Positions 1 to 7,219 of a DNA stretch of 31,203 bases are shown here, piece after piece. How positions within the stretch are numbered: the stretch's first letter is position 1; each line of letters opens with the position of its first letter. Where the stretch lies: IMG/VR virus record IMGVR_UViG_3300010293_000026, positions 1 to 31,203 of that record; one strand, written 5' to 3'. The notes under the pieces were generated by a model. The model saw only the letters and a list, made by a program, of their open reading frames with translations, searched no databases and had not been told where the DNA came from. The position numbers were made by a program, and so were the translations under genes. The stretch is from a virus.

Positions 1-435
1 CTCAGGAACCTCAGGGGCCTCAGGCGCGCTGGAAACCTTGGCGCTTTCGAGCTTGACCTTGGCGCGGTAGTAGCCGATGCAGCCCATGGTGGTCTTGGCG
101 TCGGGGTACTCGGCCTTGACGGCGGCCAGCACGGCGGCGTTGGTATGGCCTTCGCGGATCAGGTCCTTGGCGAAAGCGCCGATGCCAGAGCGCGGCGAAC
201 GCGGGTGCGCGAAGCTGACGCCCAGGAGCTTCTTGATGGCATTGCGGGCCTTGGTCAGGGTGCCGAGTTCCTTTTCGGTCTTGGTCGTGTCGGACAGCGA
301 GTTGTACTTGTCGACCAGTTCAGCCATGGTCATCTTCTTGAGGGACTCCAGCTCCTCTTTGGTGGCCTGCTCGATGGCGTCAGCGCCAGTGTCGACAACT
401 TCCTCGTTCACAGCGGGGGCTTTCTTCTTGCTCAT
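1..435 (-). CDS. Small basic phage protein, paralogue of the 10500-10847 gene (partial)
   Basis: The reading frame is open from an ATG with a good ribosome site (AGGAGA, 7 bases upstream) to the window edge, giving 145 residues without a stop. The N-terminus is MSKKKAPAV, followed by an acidic/coiled stretch (about 15-65) and a conserved block at about 85-127 containing GIGAFAKDLI, TNAAVLAAVKAEYPDAKTT and GCIGYYRAKVK. It ends in Ala-Pro-Glu repeats at the edge. The conserved block and the N-terminus match the protein encoded at 10500-10847, so the two are paralogues. Short proteins with this block are, from memory, common in podovirus-type phages, but I know no established function. A small nucleic-acid-binding or replication-accessory role is only a guess. 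It lies 59 bases downstream of the helicase gene and is probably the next gene of the same operon. Confidence 0.8.
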   Translation of the reverse strand, partial: MSKKKAPAVNEEVVDTGADAIEQATKEELESLKKMTMAELVDKYNSLSDTTKTEKELGTLTKARNAIKKLLGVSFAHPRSPRSGIGAFAKDLIREGHTNAAVLAAVKAEYPDAKTTMGCIGYYRAKVKLESAKVSSAPEAPEVPE

Positions 436-494
436 GGTATTTCTCCTATAGAACTGCGGAATCTGCTGGGCAACATGCGGCAGCAGTAAAACAA

Positions 495-1889
495 TTATAC
501 TGCAGTATCTTCCAAATTAACACCTTTTTTTAACAAAGCTTGGAAGACTTTCTCTTGCGTAGCATCCTTTGCTGCCAATGCTTTAGCAAGATGTACATCA
601 ATTGTACCTGGAATTGTGAGGATGTAATTCCTCACAGCACTCTCCTGGCCTTGACGCCACAACCGGCCAATCAGCTGGATGTAATCTTCCAGCACGTAAG
701 TCAGGGAGAACCAACACAGTGCGCTCCCCCCAAACTGTAGATTTAGACCATGCGCCGCCGCTTGGGGTTGCACCAGTAGCACTGAGGCATCACCACGGTT
801 CCAGGTATCCATGGTAGACTGCACGGCATTCCTTGTCATGCCACCTTTGATATAGAGGGCGTCGGGGTGGCGCTTACGGATCCGCTCGAGTTCATGGTCA
901 TACATATAGGCAACCATCAGTGGCTCGCCCGCCATCTCCTCGATCAAGTCGTCCAGTGCATCAAGCTTAGCACTATGGATCTCCATCAGTGTGCGGTCCC
1001 CATCGTAAACCGCGCCGCCAAGGAACTGTCTCAATTTGCTACTCAAGACACCAGCATTGACCGCCGTCAGAGTTTCATCAAGCAGGTAACTTTCCTCAAA
1101 AATCCGATAGCGGTTCATGATCTGGGGCGCAAGATCTACGCGCAAGGGGATAGTCAGCAGCTCCGGCAGCTCAAGGTAATCTTCAGCCTTGATATAGTGC
1201 GCGATCTGGCGCAGCTTGTTATAGAGTGCGGGGAGCCGGTCTTTCCGTATTTCCCACAGGTACTTGTTATATGGGTGTTGAGTGAAGTACTCCAATCGGA
1301 AGTGAGTAATGTACCGCCCGAATGCTGCCCCCTCATCTAGCGAGTAGACTTGTCCGAACAGATCCATCAAGCCATTAGAGACAGGCGTTCCGGTCAAGCC
1401 CCAACGGAACTGGAACTTCCCGAGTATCGGCCTGAGAAGCTTGAAGCGCTTGGTGTTAGTATGCTTGACTTTCGTCAGTTCATCAAAGGCAAGGATCTGA
1501 AACGGGTTGAAGATCTGCAGTGCAGGGCTCAGCCAGGGCATTGCGTCATAGTTTGCAACCACAATGTCATAGTCTGGATCCATCAAGACCCGTATGCGGT
1601 CGTTGCCATGGGCGAGACCAATGCGCAGTCCGGCGAACTTATCCCACTTGCGGTGCTCGTTCATCCATGTTGTTTGGCATACACGCAATGGCGCAAGAAC
1701 CAGCATGCGGTACTTGAACCCCAACTCGCGTAGCCGCATGAATGCGTCCAGTATTACGGCTGTCTTGCCTAATCCAGGCGACCAAAAGAGTGCGCCAGCC
1801 GGATGCATGATTAGCCACTCAATACCCGCACGCTGGTAACTATGCGGCACCCACTGTCTCACTAAGGATTCGTTTGAAAAGTTCCACAT
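495..1889 (-). CDS. SNF2-type superfamily 2 helicase
   Basis: This 464-residue protein has the superfamily 2 motifs in order. Walker A is SPGLGKT (37-43), motif II is FDELTK (135-140), motif III is LTGTP (165-169), motif V is HGLNLQFGG (380-388) and motif VI is QLIGRLWRQGQ (405-415). The QxxGRxxRxGQ form of motif VI is typical of SNF2-like phage helicases, which translocate on or remodel DNA during replication and recombination. I chose the ATG at 1889 because GAGGA lies 8 bases upstream; a GTG two codons earlier is too close to that site. The start lies inside the end of the VRR-NUC gene (about 50 bases of overlap). The nuclease-helicase-nuclease-polymerase order supports a DNA repair or replication-fork role, and fused or adjacent VRR-NUC and SNF2 helicases are a known arrangement. 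No defect in the motifs was seen. Confidence 0.93.
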   Translation of the reverse strand: MWNFSNESLVRQWVPHSYQRAGIEWLIMHPAGALFWSPGLGKTAVILDAFMRLRELGFKYRMLVLAPLRVCQTTWMNEHRKWDKFAGLRIGLAHGNDRIRVLMDPDYDIVVANYDAMPWLSPALQIFNPFQILAFDELTKVKHTNTKRFKLLRPILGKFQFRWGLTGTPVSNGLMDLFGQVYSLDEGAAFGRYITHFRLEYFTQHPYNKYLWEIRKDRLPALYNKLRQIAHYIKAEDYLELPELLTIPLRVDLAPQIMNRYRIFEESYLLDETLTAVNAGVLSSKLRQFLGGAVYDGDRTLMEIHSAKLDALDDLIEEMAGEPLMVAYMYDHELERIRKRHPDALYIKGGMTRNAVQSTMDTWNRGDASVLLVQPQAAAHGLNLQFGGSALCWFSLTYVLEDYIQLIGRLWRQGQESAVRNYILTIPGTIDVHLAKALAAKDATQEKVFQALLKKGVNLEDTAV

Positions 1890-2133
1890 TATCACATTCC
1901 TCGGCGCGAAATTTCATCGTGCGCAGTAATCTTAGGAAATAGCGCTGGAGCGGCTTCAGTTCGCCCCCCTCACGCTTGAACTCAATGAAGGCAACACGCC
2001 CGTTAGGGGCGAGCAGAATTCGGTCCGGCCACCCCTTAATCTGGAGTTTGAGAAGCACGCAACCGGCTTGTTTAGCAAGCTCGTTGCAATGCCTCTCAGT
2101 GAAAGCCTCATTATCCTTTAGTGCATGGACCAT
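1840..2133 (-). CDS. VRR-NUC domain nuclease
   Basis: This is a compact 97-residue protein that is almost entirely one VRR-NUC domain, a PD-(D/E)XK-fold nuclease. The family signature is visible: GWPDRIL (34-40, with the active-site Asp37), FIEFK (49-53, Glu51 and Lys53) and a following Gln63 after a basic linker. The family cuts branched or structured DNA; stand-alone phage members are common and accompany SNF2 helicases. A longer upstream open frame exists, but it overlaps the Cas4-like gene completely. The ATG at 2133, with GGAAGCAAGG just upstream, gives the normal domain length and only a short overlap. The gene overlaps its upstream neighbour by 23 bases and the helicase downstream, so all three are probably co-translated. 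Confidence 0.9.
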   Translation of the reverse strand: MVHALKDNEAFTERHCNELAKQAGCVLLKLQIKGWPDRILLAPNGRVAFIEFKREGGELKPLQRYFLRLLRTMKFRAEECDNVELFKRILSETVGAA

Positions 2134-2767
2134 CCTTGCTTCCCGAGTAGTTGCAGTATGCGCAAGCCCGTGAGGGGGTAGCCTCGAAGACTTCATCTGC
2201 GAAGAGCGGGAGGTTCTCGTACTTGCTCCGCAGCACGTCCAGATATTCTCGCGTGAACTCCTTGGATAGCACATTGCCCGAGTCCAGGAACCAATACTCA
2301 GCAACGACTTTGGTTGCCTCAGGGTACACCGACGCCCCGCAGATCGCATACAGTTCAATTTGCTCGGCCGGAGGTACCTTGTACTTGCCGGTCTTGAAGT
2401 CGATCACATGAAGCGTCTCCCCCTCAAGATAGACGGCATCGCATTTGGCACGCAGCCAAGTCTCGGGTTGAAACCAGTCCTGGAGCTTCTTCCAGTTTTT
2501 GTCAAAACCCCAGGACATCTCGGTCTTGGGTTTCTTGAGGCGCAGCTCGTCAAACTGTTTCTCCCAGTTCTCAACACGAGCGTCCAGCACTGGGTCCCAG
2601 CCGTTGATGTACGCCTCGCAAGCTTCATGGATCTCGCTACCACGCACGAGCGCAGGGGAGGTGGTGTTGCCGACCTTCGCCAGCTCAATGTATTGGAAAG
2701 CAAACTTACGCGGGCATTCATTGTAGGTTTGCAGCTTAGAAAAACCCCAGGGACCGGTGAATCGCAT
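2111..2767 (-). CDS. Cas4/RecB-like PD-(D/E)XK nuclease with probable Fe-S cluster
   Basis: This 218-residue protein has the RecB/Cas4 nuclease pattern: His47 in EIHEACEAY, Asp110 in AKCDAVY, the VIDFKTGK motif (Asp123, Lys125) and Gln136. Four cysteines, C18 in the NECPRKF motif plus C202, C205 and C215 at the C-terminus, match the 1+3 arrangement that holds a 4Fe-4S cluster in Cas4 and AddB. The likely role is a 5'-3' or 3'-5' DNA exonuclease in phage recombination or replication. There is no cas1/cas2 nearby, so a CRISPR role is not suggested. The start overlaps the polymerase stop as TAATG, so translation is coupled to the polymerase. The active-site set appears complete. Confidence 0.92.
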   Translation of the reverse strand: MRFTGPWGFSKLQTYNECPRKFAFQYIELAKVGNTTSPALVRGSEIHEACEAYINGWDPVLDARVENWEKQFDELRLKKPKTEMSWGFDKNWKKLQDWFQPETWLRAKCDAVYLEGETLHVIDFKTGKYKVPPAEQIELYAICGASVYPEATKVVAEYWFLDSGNVLSKEFTREYLDVLRSKYENLPLFADEVFEATPSRACAYCNYSGSKDGPCTKG

Positions 2768-4554
2768 TACAGTTCTCCAAAGTTATACCCGCGGGACTCC
2801 GTGGATATGATCTGATAATCCAGCCTATCTTGGAAGCTGGTATTCATTGCCTTCTCAAGCAGTGCTGCCTCCTCATCTTGATGCTCAATAGGGCACTCGA
2901 TCACAATCTCGTCGTGCACTGTCAGCACCAGCCTGCCATGCTTCGTATGCGTGGCATAGTATAGCATTGCCTCCTTGGTCTGGTCCGCCGCGCTCCCCTG
3001 AATGAGGTAGTTCGTCAGCTTGTAGGCGAATGTCCGGAGTATTCCGTTCTTCATCGCTGGCTTCTCGGCATAATAGCGACGCCCGCCGAGGGTGCGAAGG
3101 AACCCACCGGAATTCCCGCGCCACTTGAGGTCAGACTGCAAAGTGTTAATCTCCGGCAAGGCTTCAAGGTAGTTGGCCTTGATTTTCCCTGCTTGGTCGA
3201 CAGGGATACCCAAGCTGGAAGCGATCTTGATTACGCCCGCACCGTACAAGACAGCGAAGCCCAGGGTCTTGGCAACCTTCCGTGTGATCCCCGCGATGTT
3301 CGCAGCAATCATGTGGACGTCAGCTTCGGGGTCGGCTTGCAGTCGCTTCAGCAGCTCTCCCCCCGCGAAGTGGGCCAACAGTCTCAACTCTTGGGCTGAG
3401 TAGTCTCGGCCAATGAAGATATGCCCAGGCGACGGGATAACATATTGGCGCACCAACGGCAGCGGAAAGTCCAAGTGGTAGCCGATCTTCTCGAGCTCTG
3501 CCAGCAGACCCTCCCATTTAACGGGAATTGCTTGCATGTTAGGGGAGGAGCTGATGCGGCCGGTTCTCGCCCCCGTGTCACTATAGTTTCTGACTTGGTT
3601 CCAGCGCACGTACAGTTTGCCCGTGTCCTTGGCTGCTGCATACCAAGGGTGGAGGAATGTGCGCAATGACGTCGCTAATGCACGCCGCACAAGGATATTG
3701 CCGAGAAGCCTGGAATCCGAGATTGCGCTGATTACAGACTCCTTGTTAACTGAGCGATTCCCCTTCGGCGTGAGTAGGAAGCCGTTGTTAGCCATTTTGT
3801 GCTCTTCGAGTGCGTCAGCTAAGGCCGCGCCCGAATCGATGTCTACGGGCCCCAAGACCAGTTGAATCTCTTTGTCAATGTCGGCGAGCTTGTCTTCGTA
3901 GTAATGAATGTCCGCCTTGAGTAGCGGCACATCGATATGCACCCCACGCCGCTCCATCTCCATGATATGCGGCATCAGTGCCATCTCACGCTCGTATGCT
4001 TCTTGCAGGCGTAGATCTTTAGCGAAGTCTTCCTGGAAGTGCTGCAGGAGCTGGGCTGTCCGCTCGACGTCACCCACGGCATACGACCCAACCAACTTTC
4101 CAGGCGCTTTGCTGATGTGTGCACCCGCTTGCTTGCGTGTACAGACGCCATGCTCCACAAGCCAGTCAGCCACGGCGTCCCGTTCTGAGGGCGGCATGTT
4201 CAAGTGCTGTTCAGCCAAAGGCTTGAGGCTTAGCTCACCATGCGGATCCATTAGGAAAGCCATGACCATGGTACAGTCCACGCGGTCCCATGGAACGGTC
4301 AGATTCCACTTCTCTTCGAAGATGGCGCAGTCGAAGGCAGCATTGTGGAAGATAAACCGGTGGTCGCGCAACGCCAGTAGCCGTTGGGTTTGCTTGATGA
4401 CGTCAGTCTCCTCACTGTCATTCTCACAGGGATGCCCCCACGCCATATAGTAACTGTCGAGGGCATATCGTACGGCCAACCCAACCGGATTCGGGGGATA
4501 ATTCGGCCTGTTGTCGATTGCCTCAGATTCGAAATCAAGAACGACGTTTGCCAT
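2767..4554 (-). CDS. Family A DNA polymerase with 3'-5' exonuclease
   Basis: This 595-residue DNA polymerase I-like replicase has an N-terminal 3'-5' proofreading domain, with LDFES (Asp7, Glu9), FHNAAFD (Asp75) and YAVGD (Asp162). The polymerase domain follows: TGRISSSPNMQAIP (331-344), motif A RDYSAQELR (Asp384), motif B R425-K429-F433-Y437 and motif C VHDE (548-550). There is no 5'-3' exonuclease domain, as usual for phage polymerases such as that of T7. The position equivalent to E. coli F762 is Phe. The ATG at 4554 has GGAGAAG upstream and follows a 195-base leader containing a promoter-like pair. The gene heads the nuclease/helicase group and must be the replicative polymerase of this phage. 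Confidence 0.97.
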   Translation of the reverse strand: MANVVLDFESEAIDNRPNYPPNPVGLAVRYALDSYYMAWGHPCENDSEETDVIKQTQRLLALRDHRFIFHNAAFDCAIFEEKWNLTVPWDRVDCTMVMAFLMDPHGELSLKPLAEQHLNMPPSERDAVADWLVEHGVCTRKQAGAHISKAPGKLVGSYAVGDVERTAQLLQHFQEDFAKDLRLQEAYEREMALMPHIMEMERRGVHIDVPLLKADIHYYEDKLADIDKEIQLVLGPVDIDSGAALADALEEHKMANNGFLLTPKGNRSVNKESVISAISDSRLLGNILVRRALATSLRTFLHPWYAAAKDTGKLYVRWNQVRNYSDTGARTGRISSSPNMQAIPVKWEGLLAELEKIGYHLDFPLPLVRQYVIPSPGHIFIGRDYSAQELRLLAHFAGGELLKRLQADPEADVHMIAANIAGITRKVAKTLGFAVLYGAGVIKIASSLGIPVDQAGKIKANYLEALPEINTLQSDLKWRGNSGGFLRTLGGRRYYAEKPAMKNGILRTFAYKLTNYLIQGSAADQTKEAMLYYATHTKHGRLVLTVHDEIVIECPIEHQDEEAALLEKAMNTSFQDRLDYQIISTESRGYNFGEL

Positions 4555-4660
4555 GTCTTCTCCGCAGCAGAATATTAAAGCCCATGATCATCTCCAGATG
4601 CGTGGGTAGCCGGCCAAGTAGAAACATTAAAACCGTGTGCAAAGCATTGAGGCGCGATGT

Positions 4661-4691
4661 AGTATAGCGCATTCTACCCCCTTTATGTAAA
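4661..4691 (-). promoter_or_regulatory. Putative sigma70-like promoter for the polymerase operon
   Basis: Read on the minus strand, a TTTACA box (4686-4691) is followed after 19 bases by TATACT (4661-4666), about 105 bases before the polymerase ATG. The spacing is slightly long. It lies in the only sizeable gap between the four-cysteine protein gene and the polymerase gene, where a secondary promoter would be expected. Confidence 0.4.
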
Positions 4692-4713
4692 CAAATAGGT
4701 AGCCATAAAGGAT

Positions 4714-4743
4714 AGGGGGGAGACCGTCACAGCCGCCCCCCCT
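4714..4743. terminator. G/C-run hairpin after the four-cysteine protein gene
   Basis: AGGGGGG (4714-4720) pairs with CCCCCCT (4737-4743) around a 16-base loop, seven bases past the stop codon of the minus-strand gene ending at 4750. There is no T tract, so it may be a weak terminator, an RNA-processing signal or an mRNA-stabilising structure. The sequence AGGGGGGAGACCGT here nearly repeats AGGGGGGAGACGGT in the hairpin at 10468-10493. Confidence 0.4.
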
Positions 4744-4749
4744 TGAAGG

Positions 4750-5469
4750 TTAGTACTTGCTGCTGGTCCCGTGATCCTTATTCAGATCCGGGTAGGGCTG
4801 GTTCAGGGTTTCGATCGCAGCGTTCATCTTGGGCAGCAGCTGCTCGAGAGACCACTGGTTGTTGCCGAGGGGGATGATCGACACCTTGAAGATGGACTTG
4901 TTGTCGGGCACCACCTTGAGACGCACCTTGTACTGGCAGGTCAGCTGGCCGTTGGCTGAGGCATACGCAAGGAAGTCCTTGACCGTGCCAAGGGAGCTGA
5001 TCGGCACCTTAGCCATGTAGACCGCCGACTGGTTGAGATCCGCCAGCGAGCTGATGACACCCAGGCGGGCAGCCTCACGACAAGCCTTGCCGCGACCTTC
5101 CTTGCCGGAACCCCATGCATCACGCGGGCAACCCTTACACGTGGGATTCTGCGGGGCTTGCGCTTCCGGGTGCGGCCCAATGTTGTCATAGGTGTAGCAG
5201 TCGGGAACCTGCGACACATCGGGGTTGTACGCCTTCGAGTAGAAGGTGCGCTCAAACATGATGGCCAGCGGAATGACTTCCACCTCACCAGATGGGACGT
5301 CTGTGCCATCGATGCTCAAACGGCCACCTTTGAAAGAAATCAAAGCACTCCCGCTGGCCATCTGCTCGCGCGTCGCGGCTTGGGCTTTCAGCCGGGCTTC
5401 AACTTCCGCCTTCATATCCAGCACAGCAGTGGATTCGGAGTCGGCAACGGGTTCAGTTTTCTTGCTCAT
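4750..5469 (-). CDS. Conserved phage replication-module protein with four-cysteine motif
   Basis: This is a 239-residue protein. After a charged N-terminus (1-40) comes a domain with C91, C111-x2-C114 and C130 (CKGCPRDAWGSG and GKGKAC-like context), which looks like a zinc or Fe-S site. The remainder (145-215) is beta-rich in appearance. From memory, phages with family A polymerases often carry a protein of this pattern in the replication module. Single-strand DNA binding would fit the position and the gp32-like idea of a zinc-containing SSB, but I cannot prove it. I chose the internal ATG (MSKK) because AAAGG lies 8 bases before it; an ATG five codons upstream lacks a clear site. The start overlaps the winged-helix gene by 17 bases. 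Confidence 0.8.
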   Translation of the reverse strand: MSKKTEPVADSESTAVLDMKAEVEARLKAQAATREQMASGSALISFKGGRLSIDGTDVPSGEVEVIPLAIMFERTFYSKAYNPDVSQVPDCYTYDNIGPHPEAQAPQNPTCKGCPRDAWGSGKEGRGKACREAARLGVISSLADLNQSAVYMAKVPISSLGTVKDFLAYASANGQLTCQYKVRLKVVPDNKSIFKVSIIPLGNNQWSLEQLLPKMNAAIETLNQPYPDLNKDHGTSSKY

Positions 5470-5797
5470 GGTGTAACCTTTCATTTGTAAATGTCATAGA
5501 ATGAAACTGTGTGTGAAACTCAGAAGCTTCAGGGATAGTAAAGTAGTAAGGCCTTCCTCCTAAGATGAATTGATACTGCTCTGGCGGCGCATAGTATTCC
5601 CACGCCGGGCGACTGTGCGGGCGATGCGCTGGGCGTCGCTCGACTTTTCCTTCTGTGTGGAGAGTGCTAAGAATCTGACTGAGTTTGTCAGCCATCTCCG
5701 CATCACCAAGATAAAACTTGGCCGCCAACTCTTTGGCAGTGATGGCATCCCGTGTTATCCAGTTGAGTACTTCGAACTTGCTTGGTGTACTAAACAT
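5453..5797 (-). CDS. Small winged-helix-like DNA-binding protein
   Basis: This 114-residue protein starts at an ATG with a strong AAAGGAG site six bases upstream. Residues about 5-60 read like a winged helix-turn-helix: a helix (KFEVLNWI), then ITAKELAAKFYLGDAEMADKL as the helix-turn-helix, then LSTLHTEGKVERRP as the following helix and wing. The C-terminal third is aromatic and of unknown fold. A role as a regulator or replication accessory is inferred only from the fold-like pattern and its place in the replication operon. It overlaps both neighbours, which supports coupling. Confidence 0.7.
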   Translation of the reverse strand: MFSTPSKFEVLNWITRDAITAKELAAKFYLGDAEMADKLSQILSTLHTEGKVERRPAHRPHSRPAWEYYAPPEQYQFILGGRPYYFTIPEASEFHTQFHSMTFTNERLHHEQEN

Positions 5798-6036
5798 CTT
5801 AGCTCCTTTGAGGGGGGGAGGAGTCGAAATGAGTAGGTGCCGCGTCTGTAGTCCGCCGTCAGAACCTCTAGACCATGCTTACGTGCCTCCTTCTCAATCC
5901 ACTCCGGAATCACTCCAGTTAGCTGTCCGCTTTTGGGGTCCAGTTGATGCCCCACATAGCCGAGCAAGGACGTCTCTATCGGATTCGGCCAGCAGGCTTC
6001 AGCAAATCGGCGCAAATCATCAAAACCTATGTCCAC
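5755..6036 (-). CDS. Hypothetical small early protein
   Basis: This protein of about 93 residues has no recognised domain; it has protein-like composition with Trp- and Arg-containing helices (FDDLRRFAEACW, PEWIEKEARKHG) and ends inside the start of the winged-helix gene. The start is uncertain. The GTG at 6036 has GAGGA six bases upstream, which is the best ribosome site. ATGs at 6042 and 6051 are in the same frame but have poor spacing or no site. It is the first gene after the structured gene-free stretch at 6052-6469. Confidence 0.55.
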   Translation of the reverse strand: MDIGFDDLRRFAEACWPNPIETSLLGYVGHQLDPKSGQLTGVIPEWIEKEARKHGLEVLTADYRRGTYSFRLLPPSKELRCLVHQASSKYSTG

Positions 6037-6051
6037 GTTCATTCCTCGCAT

Positions 6052-6469
6052 CGTGCATGTTGGTTGTTGGTGACCGGTGCTGATCTCCGGCTTGTCTAGT
6101 CACCCGATCTCTACTAAACGGCTTCGGTCTGTGCGTAATCGGTTCAAACGCACTACCTATTCTTACTCACTGCCTGTGCATCAGCCTGCACACTCACCAA
6201 CATGGCTGGCGACTGGGTTTTGGGCTTGCTTACTCGTTCTTCTAGAAAGACAGCGGCGCCAGTCGCCAGACGTGTTGGTCCCCGTCTCTCCGGGGTGTCA
6301 CTCCGTCGTAGCAGTAGTTTTCACCACACCTACGAGTCAACCATCAGTCTCGCCCTAAGAGTTCGGGCCTCATTACGTGGATGGTTCACGCCAGATCGTT
6401 AGTGCCTCAAATCTGGAATGCTGGTTTAACGACAGTAGGGATGTCAGCCGCACAGCAGAATCCACTTTG
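6052..6469. other. 418-base gene-free region with many inverted repeats
   Basis: I see no convincing coding frame on either strand; the plus-strand frames here lack ribosome sites and oppose operon direction. The stretch holds several perfect stems. An 11-bp stem pairs 6206-6216 with 6259-6269 (CTGGCGACTGG and its complement). Others pair 6131-6136 with 6148-6153 (6 bp), 6280-6284 with 6291-6295 (5 bp), 6306-6311 with 6330-6335 (6 bp) and 6391-6396 with 6411-6416 (6 bp). It could encode a structured RNA, a long leader for the minus-strand operon, or be remnant DNA. No tRNA cloverleaf could be drawn. Confidence 0.5.
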
Positions 6470-6844
6470 TCAAGACCGCTTCGACTTGGTCAAAGACAGA
6501 TCGACGATGGCGATAGATTCAATACCAGGAATCTCGCCTTCGTTGTTCACGATGTCTTGCCAAAGCGCTGCGGAGATCCGCCGATGGAGGAGGGCGAAGC
6601 GGCCAGTCTCGGCGATGTAGTGATAGATCGCATCCCAATCAACTGCCTGAGGCTGATTGCTGTACGTGAGGGCAGCAGTAGCCATCTTACCCTTCGCCCC
6701 CTCAAGAGTCTCGTCTTGCAGCAGACCGATAATCTCGCCCCGCATACTTGACTCTTGTTCCTTCATCTCTTTGACCTGCTTCTCGAGGTCAAGCCTTGCA
6801 TTGCGCAGGGTGTAGAGGGAATCAATCTTTGAACCGATGTCCAT
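6470..6844 (-). CDS. Conserved phage coiled-coil protein
   Basis: This 124-residue protein is first in the minus-strand operon, with AGGAG upstream of its ATG. Residues 5-45 form a charged coiled coil (DLEKQVKEMKEQESSMRGEI). A middle conserved-looking segment follows (GAKGKMATAALTYSNQP, then VDWDAIYHYIAETGRFALLHRRIS). From memory, many podovirus-type phages carry a protein of this build near the replication genes, usually without known function. Its position next to the divergent control region suggests early expression. Nothing suggests an enzyme. Confidence 0.75.
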   Translation of the reverse strand: MDIGSKIDSLYTLRNARLDLEKQVKEMKEQESSMRGEIIGLLQDETLEGAKGKMATAALTYSNQPQAVDWDAIYHYIAETGRFALLHRRISAALWQDIVNNEGEIPGIESIAIVDLSLTKSKRS

Positions 6845-7045
6845 GCTAATCTCCTAGTTAAACAGTCTCAATCGACTGTACTGTTATTATGCGCCCTTGG
6901 ATTACTGTTGTATACCAGTATTTTACGCGCGCGCGCGTCGCGATACATATATGCAGAGCCCCCGATAAGTAAATCTGATGACGCTCAGGGGAAATTCGGT
7001 GTATAATATTTATCTATGCACTGCGCATAGTAATTGGAGACCGCC
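6845..7045. promoter_or_regulatory. Divergent control region between the two early operons
   Basis: This region separates the leftward and rightward early genes. For rightward genes there is TATAAT (7002-7007) with ATGACG (6978-6983) 18 bases upstream, a moderate sigma70 match. A perfect 14-bp alternating palindrome ACGCGCGCGCGCGT (6925-6938) is followed by the alternating ATACATATATGCA. TACTGTT occurs twice near 6881 and 6903, the second inside an imperfect 18-bp dyad (TACTGTTGTATACCAGTA), which could be operator sites. No clear leftward promoter was found. Confidence 0.55.
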
Positions 7046-7219
7046 ATGAACGAGTTTGAAGCAGCTGAATGGCTGGGCTGCGATGTAAAATACTTCCTCA
7101 AGAATTGGGAGAAGTGGCAAGTACAAGAATGGTCGGAGACAGACAGTCAGATGATTATCTGGAAGCATATCTGGAACTCCGGGTTGAAAAACGTTTACCA
7201 GGAAAGACTCGCAGCATGA
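7046..7219 (+). CDS. Trp-rich 57-residue protein coupled to the primase
   Basis: The ATG at 7046 has GGAGA five bases upstream and lies 38 bases after the -10 box, so this should be the first rightward early gene. The protein is short, acidic and unusually rich in Trp (six of 57, as in EWLGC, NWEKW and IIWKHIW). No family is recognised. Its stop overlaps the primase start as ATGA, so the two are translationally coupled. It may be a primase partner or an early host-takeover peptide; both are guesses. Confidence 0.65.
   Translation: MNEFEAAEWLGCDVKYFLKNWEKWQVQEWSETDSQMIIWKHIWNSGLKNVYQERLAA

Noticed and set aside
2134-2358. Upstream extension of the VRR-NUC frame
   Set aside because: It would lie inside the Cas4-like gene and encodes Arg/Ser-rich sequence typical of an out-of-frame shadow; the compact domain starts at 2133.
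2111-2767. A CRISPR adaptation role for the Cas4-like protein
   Set aside because: No Cas1, Cas2 or array is nearby, and coupling to polymerase and helicase genes fits phage recombination.
6077-6402. Plus-strand frames of 60-95 residues in the gap
   Set aside because: They have no ribosome sites, have unlikely composition and run against the operon direction.
6061-6420. tRNA genes in the structured gap
   Set aside because: A GGTTCAAAC stretch near 6141 looked like a T-loop, but its stem encloses 11-13 bases and no acceptor, D or anticodon arms could be built on either strand.
7069-7215. Upstream extension of the primase frame
   Set aside because: It overlaps the coupled 57-residue gene completely, lacks a ribosome site, and the ATGA overlap at 7216 gives a normal N-terminus.
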